From: Bog-793 sp050014835
GTDB taxonomy: Bacteria > Actinomycetota > Acidimicrobiia > Acidimicrobiales > Bog-793
Assembly: GCA_050014835.1 (NCBI GenBank)
Contig: JBEKCO010000003.1
Span: forward strand, 1-64,000
Reading direction: 5' to 3'
DNA: 64,000 nucleotides
The notes beneath the pieces were generated by a model. That model did not search any database. It saw only the letters and a list, made by a program, of their open reading frames with translations, and was not told the DNA's origin. A program made the position numbers and the translations under genes. Positions 34,250 to 42,882 of this stretch are shown here, in pieces (the stretch's first letter is position 1; every line of letters starts with the position of its first letter).

Positions 34250-35460
34250 CGCGCCGTCCTTCCCGTGAGCCCGACAAGCGAGCGCTCCATCGCGTCGAGC
34301 ACTACCTCCCACGTGTAGTTGCCAAGCACGTATTGCTGGCCGCGCGCCGCCATCGCCGCGGCGGCCTTCGGCGCCTCGGCGACGAAACGGAGGCACTGCG
34401 CGAACTCGAGATCGCCGGCGTAGGTGAGACCGCCGCCCGACCGTTCGCAGTGCCAGGTGATCACCTCACCGGCCGCCGAGGCGATGACGGGGGTTCCCGC
34501 GAGCCACGACTCCATCAACGTGCGCGAGAAGCTCTCGTTGGCGCTCGGCTGGACGAGCGCCTCGGCCGCGGCGAAGGCGTTCGGCATCTCGTCGGCGTCG
34601 AGGTAGCCGAGGTCGATCACCCGTCCGGCGAGACCTTCGGGGATCTCGGGGGCTCCGACGCCGACCGTCACGAGGTCGAAGGGGGCGTCGTTGCCGACGA
34701 CAGCGGCGGCGTAGGCCGCGAGGAGCTCTCGCCAGCCCTTGCCATCCTCGCGCCGGCCGGCGAAGAGGACGAAGGGCCGCCGCAGGCCGTGACGCTCCCG
34801 AAACCCGGCCGCGTCGTAGGAATCGGGGACCTCGACTGCCGCGCCCACGACGCCGTGGCGCGGTGGGAGGTCGGGTGCGATTCGGTGGGCGAGCAGGTGC
34901 TCGGGCTCAGAAAGGAACCAAACGGCCGCCACCGACGCGAGCGTGGAGCGGACGACGGAGAGTCGCGCGTACGGCTCGTCGTGCAGGCACGGCATCACGA
35001 TCGAGCGCTCGGGGGCGACCTGGGCGCCGTAGATCGTCGACCAGAACAGGTACGGAGACAACACGATGACGTCGTAGCGCCGCGCCTCGGCGAGCAGGTG
35101 AAGGTACAGCTCGGGCACGCGGAATCGGCTGTTCACCCAGGCAATCTCCGCCGCCGTGCCCAACTCCTCGCCGCGCTGGACGCGCTGTTCGAGGCCGGAG
35201 GCGACAAGCCGACGCCGCGAAGTGACCGTCGGGAACCGCCGGACGACCACCCCCGCATCCTCCGAGGTCCCGTCGTCGAACTCGTTCGCCCAGCTGAAAT
35301 GCGACCGGGCGCAGGTCGTGAGGATGTCGACCTCGTAGCCACGGCGAACGAAACCGCGTGCCGCCTCGGCCATCACGGCCTCGGAGCCTCCTACGACGCC
35401 GGGACCGTACCGCGGCGTGACGAAGGCAAGCCGCACTCGCGTCCTCGCCTTTCGCGCCAT
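34246..35460 (-). CDS. Glycosyltransferase family 4
   Basis: This 404-residue protein starts at ATG 35460, after an AAGAAGG-type site. A longer frame to 35640 runs into duplicated relic DNA and is not credible. The N-terminal domain opens VRLAFVTPRYGPGVVGGSEAVM. The C-terminal domain has FVLFAGRREDGKGWRELLAAY and LVQPSANESFSRTLMESWLAGTPVIAS. It is coupled to the downstream half-GT gene. A truncated copy of its 5' end lies at 35822-36000. Confidence 0.85.
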   Translation of the reverse strand: MARKARTRVRLAFVTPRYGPGVVGGSEAVMAEAARGFVRRGYEVDILTTCARSHFSWANEFDDGTSEDAGVVVRRFPTVTSRRRLVASGLEQRVQRGEELGTAAEIAWVNSRFRVPELYLHLLAEARRYDVIVLSPYLFWSTIYGAQVAPERSIVMPCLHDEPYARLSVVRSTLASVAAVWFLSEPEHLLAHRIAPDLPPRHGVVGAAVEVPDSYDAAGFRERHGLRRPFVLFAGRREDGKGWRELLAAYAAAVVGNDAPFDLVTVGVGAPEIPEGLAGRVIDLGYLDADEMPNAFAAAEALVQPSANESFSRTLMESWLAGTPVIASAAGEVITWHCERSGGGLTYAGDLEFAQCLRFVAEAPKAAAAMAARGQQYVLGNYTWEVVLDAMERSLVGLTGRTAR

Positions 35461-35564
35461 GCCGGCCGCCTTCTTCCCCGAACTCCCTGCACGACTGCAC
35501 CCGACGAGGAGAAGCGTAGGCGACGAACAATCCCCACCGGATGCTGGTCGTGCGAGTAGCGACG

Positions 35565-35820
35565 ACCTTGGCAGCCCGACCTCTTTCTCGTCACCGGTCC
35601 GCGTCCCTTTGTGGGGCGGAACGACGAACGACGTTCTCATCTGCTCGGGCGCGGGCCTTGACGCGATCTGCGGTCAGACCGGGGCGTACCTCTACGGAGC
35701 ATCTCCCTCGGGCGAGGCGATCGATCCCCGCTGCCGCGACTACAACGTGGTCGCGGTGGCAGACGTCCTGGCCGCGGGTGCCGGCGCAGGCTGGAGCGTC
35801 CTCGAGGCTTGCGGCCGGCG
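35565..35820 (+). pseudogene. Relic of propeller-protein C-terminus
   Basis: About 85 codons match the C-terminal part of the intact propeller gene (36078-37706): GPTSFSSPVRVPL, TNDVLICSGAGLDAI, GQTGAYLYG and GWSVLEACG, against GPTSFSSPVLVPL, TNDVLVGSGAGLYAI, GQTGAYLFG and GWSVLEACG near 37339-37600. There is no upstream part and no start. It is the leftover of a second copy. Confidence 0.82.
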
Positions 35821-35821
35821 A

Positions 35822-36000
35822 TCTTGTGCCAGACCTGCGAGCGGCATCCGGCGGCGAGCCGGACACCCAGGCGCGCGTGGCGGAAGCGGCGCGGGATCCC
35901 GCTTGCCGAGACGACAAGGACGGCACCGTCGCGGCGGGTACCGATTCCGCTTCGGGGCACAACGTGGGTAAATCGCGAGCGCGCTCTCGCCTTTCGCGCC
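35822..36000 (-). pseudogene. Relic of glycosyltransferase 5' end
   Basis: On the minus strand this reads ARKARARSRFTHVVPRSGIG and continues for about 60 codons. It resembles the start of the intact neighbour (ARKARTRVRLAFVTPRYGPG). The DNA just upstream (to about 36042) also matches the leader of the intact gene (TTTCGCGCC, CTTCTTCCC, TCCCTGCAC). It breaks off into the propeller relic, so only the first sixth of a gene copy remains. Confidence 0.7.
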
Positions 36001-36077
36001 AAATCCCTAACTTCTTCCCTGGGATCCCTGCACAAATGCACCAAGCGATGACACATTTAGGTGCCGGAAGAACCCGA

Positions 36078-37706
36078 GTGAATGCGACCGAGATGGCTAG
36101 CGTCCGCGTCATGGTTAGGATCGCGAGCCCGCCCACCCCCCGTCGTATCTACGGCCCACGGCACAGTCGGTTCCGCAGCATCCGACTCATCACCGTGTGC
36201 GCGCTCGTGGCGTTCGCGACCGCGACCGGTATCGGGTTCGCCGCCGCGACGGGAGGGGGAGCGGCAACCACACGACAGTCGGCTTGCTCCGTTCTCCAGG
36301 GTCACGGCATCAGCTGGCCGGGGCCGTCCTGGGTCACGTGTCTGCCCGGCGCGGTCGCCCAGAGCTCGCCGACCGTCGCGGACTGGCACGGTATGACGAT
36401 CGTCGCGGTCGGCGACGAGAGCGGCAGGGTGAGCGTCTTCAACGCCGCGACCGGTGAGGAGCTCCCGGGTTGGCCGAAGAGGCTCGCCGCACCCGCTGGC
36501 GCGGCCGTCGCCATCGAGTCGAGTCCCACGATCGCGTTCCTCGACGGCCCGAACAAGCCGCCGTCGATCATCGTCGGCGCCGCCTCGACGTGGGTCAACA
36601 ACACGGCGCGCGAGGTCGAGGCCTTCCATCTCAGCGGGGCTACCCGATTCATCTTCCACGTCGGCACCGCCCCGGGAACGGCGGTCGGCGTCATTTCCTC
36701 TCCCGCGGTCGGCAGCCTCACGGCAAGCGGGCAGCTGGACATCGTCTTCGGATCCTGGGACCACTACATCTACGCGCTCACGCCCGCTGGAAGGCTTCTG
36801 CCGGGTTTCCCGATCAACACCGCCGACACGATCTGGTCGTCTCCGGCGCTCTACCGGGTCCCCGGAACGATCGGCGCCAGCATCTTCATCGGCGGTGACG
36901 CGCACGGTTGGCAGGGTTGCCGAGGAGGCTGGATCACCGATTACCACTACGTCGGAACAGCGCCGACGATCGTCTGGCAGCACTGCGAGAGCCAGACCAT
37001 CTGGTCGAGTCCCGCGGTCGGGGTGATCAACTCGACGGGACGGGCCGTGGTCGTCGTCGGGACCGGCTTCTACTGGCAGCCCTTCCCGTCGGGTACCTAC
37101 AGGATCTTCGCCTACTACGCCGACAACGGAGCACCGGTGCCTGGCTGGCCCGTGAAGACGACTGGTCCATCGCTCGGTTCCCCCGCGATCGGGGTAATCA
37201 ACAACACCGGCACGCCGGCGGTCGTCGAGACGTCGTGGGTGTGCTCCGGCCTCACCAACGCGAGCTGCCTCGGACCGAACACGACCATGGTGACCGCCTG
37301 GAACGGCGGCGGCCAGCGGCTCTGGACCGATAAGTTGCACGGCCCGACCTCTTTCTCGTCACCGGTCCTCGTGCCGTTGCAGGGCGAAGCGACAAACGAC
37401 GTTCTCGTCGGCTCGGGCGCGGGCCTCTACGCGATCAGCGGGCAAACGGGGGCGTACCTGTTCGGGACGTCATACGCCGGCGAGGCGATCGACCCCGGCT
37501 GCCGAGTCTTCAACTCCGTCGCGGTCACCGACGTCCTCGGAACGGGCACCGGCTCAGGATGGAGCGTGCTCGAAGCCTGCGGCGGTCCTGCCGCGTTCAA
37601 CTACACAGGCAGGCTCGTGTCGTATCGAATTTCAACCCCGCCGACGGTTCCGCCGGCGTGGCCGATGTTCCATCAGAACGCCACTCACGACGGCGTGGCG
37701 CCCTGA
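36078..37706 (+). CDS. Secreted FG-GAP/beta-propeller-like protein
   Basis: This protein has about 542 residues. GTG 36078 follows GGAAG with a 7-nt spacer; ATGs at 36093 and 36111 are alternatives. A hydrophobic segment near residue 40 (LITVCALVAFATATGIGFAAA) acts as a signal or anchor. The rest consists of repeated blades with patterns such as SSPTVADWHG, ESSPTIAFLDG, SSPAVGSLTASGQLDIVFGSWD and SSPAVGVINSTGRAVVVVGTG. This resembles integrin-alpha-like FG-GAP or PQQ-like propellers. It is likely extracellular; the ligand is unknown. Its neighbours are surface-glycan genes. Confidence 0.75.
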   Translation: MNATEMASVRVMVRIASPPTPRRIYGPRHSRFRSIRLITVCALVAFATATGIGFAAATGGGAATTRQSACSVLQGHGISWPGPSWVTCLPGAVAQSSPTVADWHGMTIVAVGDESGRVSVFNAATGEELPGWPKRLAAPAGAAVAIESSPTIAFLDGPNKPPSIIVGAASTWVNNTAREVEAFHLSGATRFIFHVGTAPGTAVGVISSPAVGSLTASGQLDIVFGSWDHYIYALTPAGRLLPGFPINTADTIWSSPALYRVPGTIGASIFIGGDAHGWQGCRGGWITDYHYVGTAPTIVWQHCESQTIWSSPAVGVINSTGRAVVVVGTGFYWQPFPSGTYRIFAYYADNGAPVPGWPVKTTGPSLGSPAIGVINNTGTPAVVETSWVCSGLTNASCLGPNTTMVTAWNGGGQRLWTDKLHGPTSFSSPVLVPLQGEATNDVLVGSGAGLYAISGQTGAYLFGTSYAGEAIDPGCRVFNSVAVTDVLGTGTGSGWSVLEACGGPAAFNYTGRLVSYRISTPPTVPPAWPMFHQNATHDGVAP

Positions 37707-37768
37707 GGACACGCGCACAGGTCTTACCGAGACCATCACCCGCTAGCGCCGGACCAAGAGACGCCTCG

Positions 37769-37801
37769 GGCGTTCGGCGGCTGGGCGACCGACCGAACGC
37801 C
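37769..37801. terminator. Candidate bidirectional terminator
   Basis: GGCGTTCGG and CCGAACGCC form a perfect 9-bp inverted repeat with a 15-base loop between the convergent propeller and clpP genes. No T-run follows, as is common in high-GC actinobacteria. Confidence 0.4.
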
Positions 37802-37807
37802 GCCCGG

Positions 37808-38431
37808 TCATTGGCGCTTGCCTGCGTGCACGCTCGAGCGGTCGATGACCTTGTCGATGAAGCCGTACTCACGGGCTTCGTCTGCGGTGAACCAACGATC
37901 GCGGTCCGAGTCGGCCTCGATGCGCTCGACAGTCTGACCCGTGTGGAATGCGATGCGCTCGGCCATCATCCGCTTGAGGTAGACGATCTGTTCCGCCTGG
38001 ATGGCGATGTCGGCCGCCTGGCCCTGCATCTGACCCGAAGGCTGGTGCATGAGGATCCGGGCGTGCGGCAGTGCGTACCGCTTGCCGGGGGTGCCGGCAC
38101 ACAGGAGAAACTGACTCATCGAGGCAGCGAGCCCGAGACAGATCGTCGAGACGTCGCACCGGACATACTGAATCGTGTCGTAGATCGCGAGTCCGTCGGT
38201 CACCGAACCGCCGGGCGAGTTGATGTACACCGAGATGTCCCGGTCGGGATCCTCGGCCTCGAGCAGCAGCAACTGCGCACAGATCGCGTTCGCCGAGTTC
38301 TGGTCGACCTGGGTCCCGAGGAAGATGATCCGCTCCCTCAGCAGGCGCTGATAGACGTCTGCCGACGGGTCGGCGGTCAGATTGAGCGACGCCTTGACGA
38401 CGCCGGACGGCACGGAGAGCTCTTCAGTCAT
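37808..38431 (-). CDS. clpP: ATP-dependent Clp protease proteolytic subunit
   Basis: This 207-residue serine peptidase forms the barrel of Clp proteases. The catalytic S104 (GLAASMSQFLL), H129 (RILMHQPSG) and the DRDRW acidic segment near 178 are in place, with YINSPGGSVTDGLAIYDT as the family signature. Length is normal. Only one clpP is in view; actinobacteria often have two adjacent, so a second copy may lie elsewhere. No clpX is in the window. Confidence 0.94.
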   Translation of the reverse strand: MTEELSVPSGVVKASLNLTADPSADVYQRLLRERIIFLGTQVDQNSANAICAQLLLLEAEDPDRDISVYINSPGGSVTDGLAIYDTIQYVRCDVSTICLGLAASMSQFLLCAGTPGKRYALPHARILMHQPSGQMQGQAADIAIQAEQIVYLKRMMAERIAFHTGQTVERIEADSDRDRWFTADEAREYGFIDKVIDRSSVHAGKRQ

Positions 38432-38523
38432 GGTCCGAGACTAACCCGAGCACACCCCAGCCGCGACCCGTGCCTCGGTAAGCTTCTGCGTTGAGCGGCT
38501 TGCTGGGGCGCTCGTTGCCCCAT

Positions 38524-38605
38524 GCGGGTGTGGCGAAACTGGCATACGCGCCGGGTTTAGGTCCCGGTCCCTTCGGGGTTGGAGGTTCGAGTCCTCTCGC
38601 CCGCA
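38524..38605 (+). tRNA. tRNA-Leu (anticodon TAG)
   Basis: The acceptor stem GCGGGTG pairs with CGCCCGC, with discriminator A at 38605. The anticodon stem CCGGG/CCCGG encloses TTTAGGT, giving TAG (38558-38560). A class II variable arm (CCCTTCGGGG) and the T-arm GGTTCGAGTCC are present. CCA is not encoded. Confidence 0.93.
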
Positions 38606-38733
38606 CGATTGTGATGTGTCGAGACATCGGCGACCGATGTGTCAGGACATCGTAGAGGTCCACCCGAGGGTCTGGGGGTGCTAGTCGAGCTCCGGATCGA
38701 GGGTGAGATGCCCTCGGGACCGCCGCCGGTCGC

Positions 38734-38967
38734 TCAGCGCTCTTCGCCGTCGAGAGACTCGGGATCGTCGAGCAGAGCGTCGACCTCAGCCGCTTCTACG
38801 ACGTCGAGGGGCGGAACCTCGTCTTCGACCTCGTCGTCGAAGTCGACCGCGTTGTCACACGACGCGACGTCCGCGGCGTCCTCGCGTACAAACGCCGCCG
38901 GTCCCTCGACAATCGGGACATCGTCCGCCTCGTCCCTCTTCCCAGGTCCCCGTTCGCGCCGTTTCAC
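38734..38967 (-). CDS. Small acidic hypothetical protein
   Basis: This 77-residue protein starts at GTG 38967, behind a strong GGAGGAG site with a 7-nt spacer. After a short basic start it is very acidic (DFDDEVEDEVPPLD, DALLDDPESLDGEE) and probably disordered. No family is recognised. The good ribosome-binding site and one-sided charge argue that it is real. Confidence 0.5.
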   Translation of the reverse strand: MKRRERGPGKRDEADDVPIVEGPAAFVREDAADVASCDNAVDFDDEVEDEVPPLDVVEAAEVDALLDDPESLDGEER

Positions 38968-39110
38968 CTTCGGGCTCCTCCGCCCCTACTTTGCCGCGGC
39001 CGGTCGCCAAGCGTCAGTCGGCTGGCACCGGACCGCTCCGGACGGGACCAGCCGAGGGATGCCTCGTCCGGTGGGTCGACGGGCGCCATGGGTGCGCCGG
39101 CGGGCGCCGG

Positions 39111-40172
39111 TCAGTCCGACCGCAGCTCCTCGGCCACCGCCTGGGCGAACGCGTCGACGTCGGCCTCCGTCGTGTCGAACGCCGTCATCCAGCGGACCTC
39201 GCCGCTCGCCTGGTCCCAGACGTAGAAGTGGAACCGCTCCTGGAGCCGGACGGTTGCGGCGGCGGGCAATCTGGCGAACACCGAGTTGGCCTCGACGGGC
39301 CGCGCGACCTCGACACCGGGGAGGCGCCTGACCTGCTCCGCCAGCCGACGCGCCATCGCGTTCGCGTGCTGCGCGTTCCGTAACCAGAGGTCCCCCGCGA
39401 GCAGCGCCTCGAACTGCACCGACACGTAGCGCATCTTGGAGGCGAGCTGCGTCGCTGCCTTCCGGAGGTGCAGCATCCCCCGGACCGCCTCGGGGTTCAA
39501 AACGACGATCACCTCGCCGAAGAGCAGCCCGTTCTTCGTGCCGCCGAAGGAGATGACGTCGACCCCGACGTCCGTGGTGAACGCTTTGAAACCGGTCCCG
39601 AGGGTCGCCGCCGCGTTGGCGAGGCGTGCGCCGTCCACGTGCACTTTCATGCCGAACTCGTGGGATCGCGCACAGATCAGTGCGATCTCGTCGGGCGTGT
39701 AGCAGGTGCCGAGCTCCGTCGACTGTGTGATCGAGACGACCCGCGGCGAGGCCCGATGCTGGTTGTCCCATCCCCAGGCGTGGACGGCGAGCGAATCGGC
39801 GGCGATCTTGCCGTCGGGCGCGTCGAGCGTGAGGAGTTTGATCCCGGCCACGCGCTCGGCTGCGGCGCACTCGTCGGTGTTGAGATGCGACGAGGTCGCG
39901 CAGATCACGGCGTCCCAACGTTCCGTCATCGCCTGCAGGCTCACGATGTTCGCGCCGGTTCCGTTGAAGACCGGGTACGCCTGAGCCTCCTCCCCGAAGT
40001 GGTGCTTGAAGACCCGTTGGAGGTGTGCGGTGTAGACGTCGTCCCCGTAGGAGTCCTGGTGTCCTCCGTTCGCGCACGCAATGGCCGCGAGCACGTCGGG
40101 GTGGACGGGCGCGCAGTTGTCACTCGCGAATCCACGCAGTTCAGGGTCGTGACGGCGGGTGGCGTCGGTCAC
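39111..40172 (-). CDS. ltaE: Low-specificity L-threonine aldolase
   Basis: This 353-residue PLP enzyme splits threonine or allo-threonine into glycine and acetaldehyde. The PLP lysine is K213 in ISFGGTKNG. The early FASDNCAPVHPDVL and the KVHVDGARLANA motif (with its Asp for the pyridine nitrogen) are typical of the beta-eliminating lyase/threonine aldolase family. Length is normal. It stands alone with no obvious operon partner. Confidence 0.88.
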   Translation of the reverse strand: MTDATRRHDPELRGFASDNCAPVHPDVLAAIACANGGHQDSYGDDVYTAHLQRVFKHHFGEEAQAYPVFNGTGANIVSLQAMTERWDAVICATSSHLNTDECAAAERVAGIKLLTLDAPDGKIAADSLAVHAWGWDNQHRASPRVVSITQSTELGTCYTPDEIALICARSHEFGMKVHVDGARLANAAATLGTGFKAFTTDVGVDVISFGGTKNGLLFGEVIVVLNPEAVRGMLHLRKAATQLASKMRYVSVQFEALLAGDLWLRNAQHANAMARRLAEQVRRLPGVEVARPVEANSVFARLPAAATVRLQERFHFYVWDQASGEVRWMTAFDTTEADVDAFAQAVAEELRSD

Positions 40173-40251
40173 GACGAGAGATTAACCGTGGAACAGGATG
40201 CTCTTCGCCGGAATTCGCATCCGCGGATCGGAAGGCAGCACGGCGGATCCG

Positions 40252-41325
40252 TCACGAATTCGTGAATAGCGTCAGTTCGCTCACGAACTCCGACGAGTAC
40301 TGGAAGATGCTCGCGTATCCGGCACCGGAAAAGATGATGAGCCGCGAATGGGCGATCGCGCGCGACAGCTCGCGGGAGTTGGCGACCGGCACGACCACGT
40401 CCGCGGACCCGGCGAAGATCAGAGTCGGGATCCCGATCGTTGCGAGGTCGTGCGCGACGGCGCTCGCGCGATCGGTCTGGGCAACGAGGGAGCCTTCTGC
40501 CTCGATCGCCGGTGCGGTGATGTCGTCCGGGTTGACCTGACCGACATCGGCGAGCCAGCGCGAGCGCGTCAACCGCGCGCTCGCCGGGAAGAAAAGGCTA
40601 GAGAGTTCGACCGTCGTCGCCCACCCCGACGCGAACAACGCCGAGACTGCTGCGGCCGGCCGGTAGGACTTCGGGCCTCCGGCCGTCGAGTCAGCGAGGA
40701 CGAGGCGCCACACAAGACCCGCGTGACGCTCGACGAGGGCCATCGCAATCTCCCCGCCGAGCCCCCAGCCGACCACTGTCGGCTGGGATAACCCCAATGA
40801 CCAGATCAGTCCCGCCGTCAGGTCCGCGAGACGCGGGACCGTTTCGGTGCCCCTGCTCGGCTCCGAGTAGCCGACCCCGGGGAGGTCGAAGACCGTCACG
40901 CGGTAGTACGCGCCGAGCGCAACGAGCACCTGCGGGTCCCAAGAGGTCAACGAACCGTGCTCGCCCGTGATGAGAACCAGATCGGGTCCCGAGCCGAACT
41001 GGCGGTACGCAACGCGCAACGACCGGGCCGGCATCGTCCCGTCAGCGAGGAGCTTCGGCGCGACTCGGCCCGGAACGACCGGCAGCACGGCGACTCGCCT
41101 GACCGGACCGAGCGCCGCGAACGCACCACCGGCGGCCGAGCCCGGAATATCGATCGCGACGGGCAAGGTCGTCGTCGGCGCGGGTGACGCCGACGAGTCG
41201 CCGAGTGCCGCGGAACCGCCGTCGAAGGCCGCGATGAACCAGGAGAGGGTGCCGACCGCGACAAGAGCCCTCACGAGGTGCCCGCCAGGCGCGGTCATGC
41301 CGACACGCCGGATCCCCGGTTTCAA
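40252..41325 (-). CDS. Alpha/beta-hydrolase-fold protein lacking catalytic residues
   Basis: This 357-residue protein has an N-terminal hydrophobic segment (HLVRALVAVGTLSWFIAAF) and a Pro/Thr linker, so it is probably exported or membrane-anchored. The fold is clear: LVLITGEHGSLTSWD, VTVFDLPGVGYSEPS, the elbow VVGWGLGGEIA and TLIFAGSADVVVP. At the nucleophile elbow the Ser is replaced by G188 (G-W-G-L-G). The usual His position near the end is Y337 (SGAGYASIFQ), and only D309 of the triad remains. It is probably a non-enzymatic binding protein. Its ATG overlaps the stop of the upstream aminotransferase gene by 4 bp, so the two are co-translated. Confidence 0.78.
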   Translation of the reverse strand: MKPGIRRVGMTAPGGHLVRALVAVGTLSWFIAAFDGGSAALGDSSASPAPTTTLPVAIDIPGSAAGGAFAALGPVRRVAVLPVVPGRVAPKLLADGTMPARSLRVAYRQFGSGPDLVLITGEHGSLTSWDPQVLVALGAYYRVTVFDLPGVGYSEPSRGTETVPRLADLTAGLIWSLGLSQPTVVGWGLGGEIAMALVERHAGLVWRLVLADSTAGGPKSYRPAAAVSALFASGWATTVELSSLFFPASARLTRSRWLADVGQVNPDDITAPAIEAEGSLVAQTDRASAVAHDLATIGIPTLIFAGSADVVVPVANSRELSRAIAHSRLIIFSGAGYASIFQYSSEFVSELTLFTNS

Positions 41326-42707
41326 CCGGCGCGTCGCAACGAGCCCTTGACGAGAGTCTTGCCGAATTCGACGATCAACGACGAGTTCTTCTCGGCGTCC
41401 GTCAGGACGTCGTCGAGGGCGGCAGCGAAGTAATCGACCTCGTACTGGCCGATGACGAGGGGCGGGAGCAGCTTCACGACGTTCATCGAGTCGGCCGCGA
41501 CCTGGGTGAGAATCCCGTGCCGGGTGAACAGCGGCCCGACGACGATCTGCGAGAACAGCCCCGTCCGGGCCGCCTCGAGCAACCGGAAGCGCGTCCGCTG
41601 GCGGAACGACGTCGGCTCACCGAAGACGAGCCCGACCATCAGCCCCTTGCCGCGCACCAACTGGAAGGTCTCGTGGCGCTCGACGAGCGGCGCGAGCGCT
41701 TTGTCGAATGCGTCGCCGTTCATCCGAGCACGGTCGACGAGGTTCTCGTCGTCAATCGTCGCGAGCGTGGCCAGCCCGGCGACCATCGCGAGCTGGTTGT
41801 TCTTGAATGTCGAGGAGTGGACGAGCGCCCTCGAGATCGACGAGTAGACCTTGTCGGAGACCTTCGTCGAGCACACCATCGCCCCGATCGGGACGAACCC
41901 GCCCGACAGCGCCTTCGACATCGTCACGATGTCCGGAACGAGGCCGTAGTGCTCGTGTGCCCACAGGCGGCCGGTGCGCCCGAGCCCCGTCTGCACCTCG
42001 TCGGCGATGAGCAGGGTCCCGTAGCGGCGACACAATTCAGAGACGGCGTCCCAGTACTCCTGCGGCGCGACGAAGACGCCATGGCCCTGGATCGGCTCGA
42101 CGACGAAGGCGGCGACATCACGCGAACGCAGCTGACGTTCGAGGGCTTCGGCATCTCCGAAGGGCACCTGGGTGAAACCGGGAATCAACGGCCCAAAGCC
42201 CTTGCGGAACTCGGAACCGCCGTTCGCTGAGAGCGCGCCGAGCGTGAGGCCGTGGAAGCCGTGTTCGCAGTACAGAACCCGGGACCGCCCCGTCGCATAG
42301 CGGGAGAACTTCAGCGCGGCCTCGACCGCCTCGGCCCCAGAGTTCGTGAAAAAGACGCGCCCCATTCCGGGGTGACAACGCTTCAGGATCTCTGCCGCCA
42401 ACACCCCTGGCAGCAGCGCGGCGTCCATCTGGATGAGGTTCGGCAGGTCGGCATCGATCGCCTCGTGGAGGGCCTTTTTCAGGGCCGGATGGCTCCGGCC
42501 GAGGGCGAACACCCCGAACCCGGAGAGGAAGTCGAGGTAGCGGCGGCCTTCGTCGTCATAGAGGTAGGCGCCCTCGGCGCGCGAGTAGAAGCGGTCGAAG
42601 CCGATCGACCGGAGGACGTTCACCAGCTGGGGGTTGATGTTCCGGCCGTAGAGTCGGAAGTTCTCGCCCTTGTGGCTCGCCAGCACCTCAGTGAGATCGA
42701 AGCTCAT
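41322..42707 (-). CDS. Class III PLP-dependent aminotransferase
   Basis: This 461-residue protein starts at ATG 42707, after GGAGGCAGG. It has the class III signature: RVFFTNSGAEAVEAALKF, the LLIADEVQTGLGRTG motif with the PLP-interacting Asp, and the Schiff-base K265 in VTMSKALSGGFVPIGA. It resembles acetylornithine/ornithine-type and putrescine-type transaminases, but substrate cannot be assigned. It is coupled to the degenerate hydrolase gene downstream. Confidence 0.88.
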   Translation of the reverse strand: MSFDLTEVLASHKGENFRLYGRNINPQLVNVLRSIGFDRFYSRAEGAYLYDDEGRRYLDFLSGFGVFALGRSHPALKKALHEAIDADLPNLIQMDAALLPGVLAAEILKRCHPGMGRVFFTNSGAEAVEAALKFSRYATGRSRVLYCEHGFHGLTLGALSANGGSEFRKGFGPLIPGFTQVPFGDAEALERQLRSRDVAAFVVEPIQGHGVFVAPQEYWDAVSELCRRYGTLLIADEVQTGLGRTGRLWAHEHYGLVPDIVTMSKALSGGFVPIGAMVCSTKVSDKVYSSISRALVHSSTFKNNQLAMVAGLATLATIDDENLVDRARMNGDAFDKALAPLVERHETFQLVRGKGLMVGLVFGEPTSFRQRTRFRLLEAARTGLFSQIVVGPLFTRHGILTQVAADSMNVVKLLPPLVIGQYEVDYFAAALDDVLTDAEKNSSLIVEFGKTLVKGSLRRAG

Positions 42708-42882
42708 TGCCTGCCTCCGTCCGCTGAAGGTCCAAGCGTATAGGCGTGGCGACGCCCCGCACGGGCCACGAACGAGCGGGTGGTACTGTCCCCGAAAGTG
42801 CGTGCCCGGGCCACCTTCGATGACGGACGCGCGTGACCCGGCCACGGTTCGTCACCGCCGGGACCGGCTATCCACTCCCTCG

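Noticed and set aside
35541..36077. N-terminal extension of the propeller protein
   Set aside because: The frame is open but covers relic DNA and a different reading frame of the propeller copy; a good ribosome-binding site and signal sequence place the start at 36078 or slightly later.
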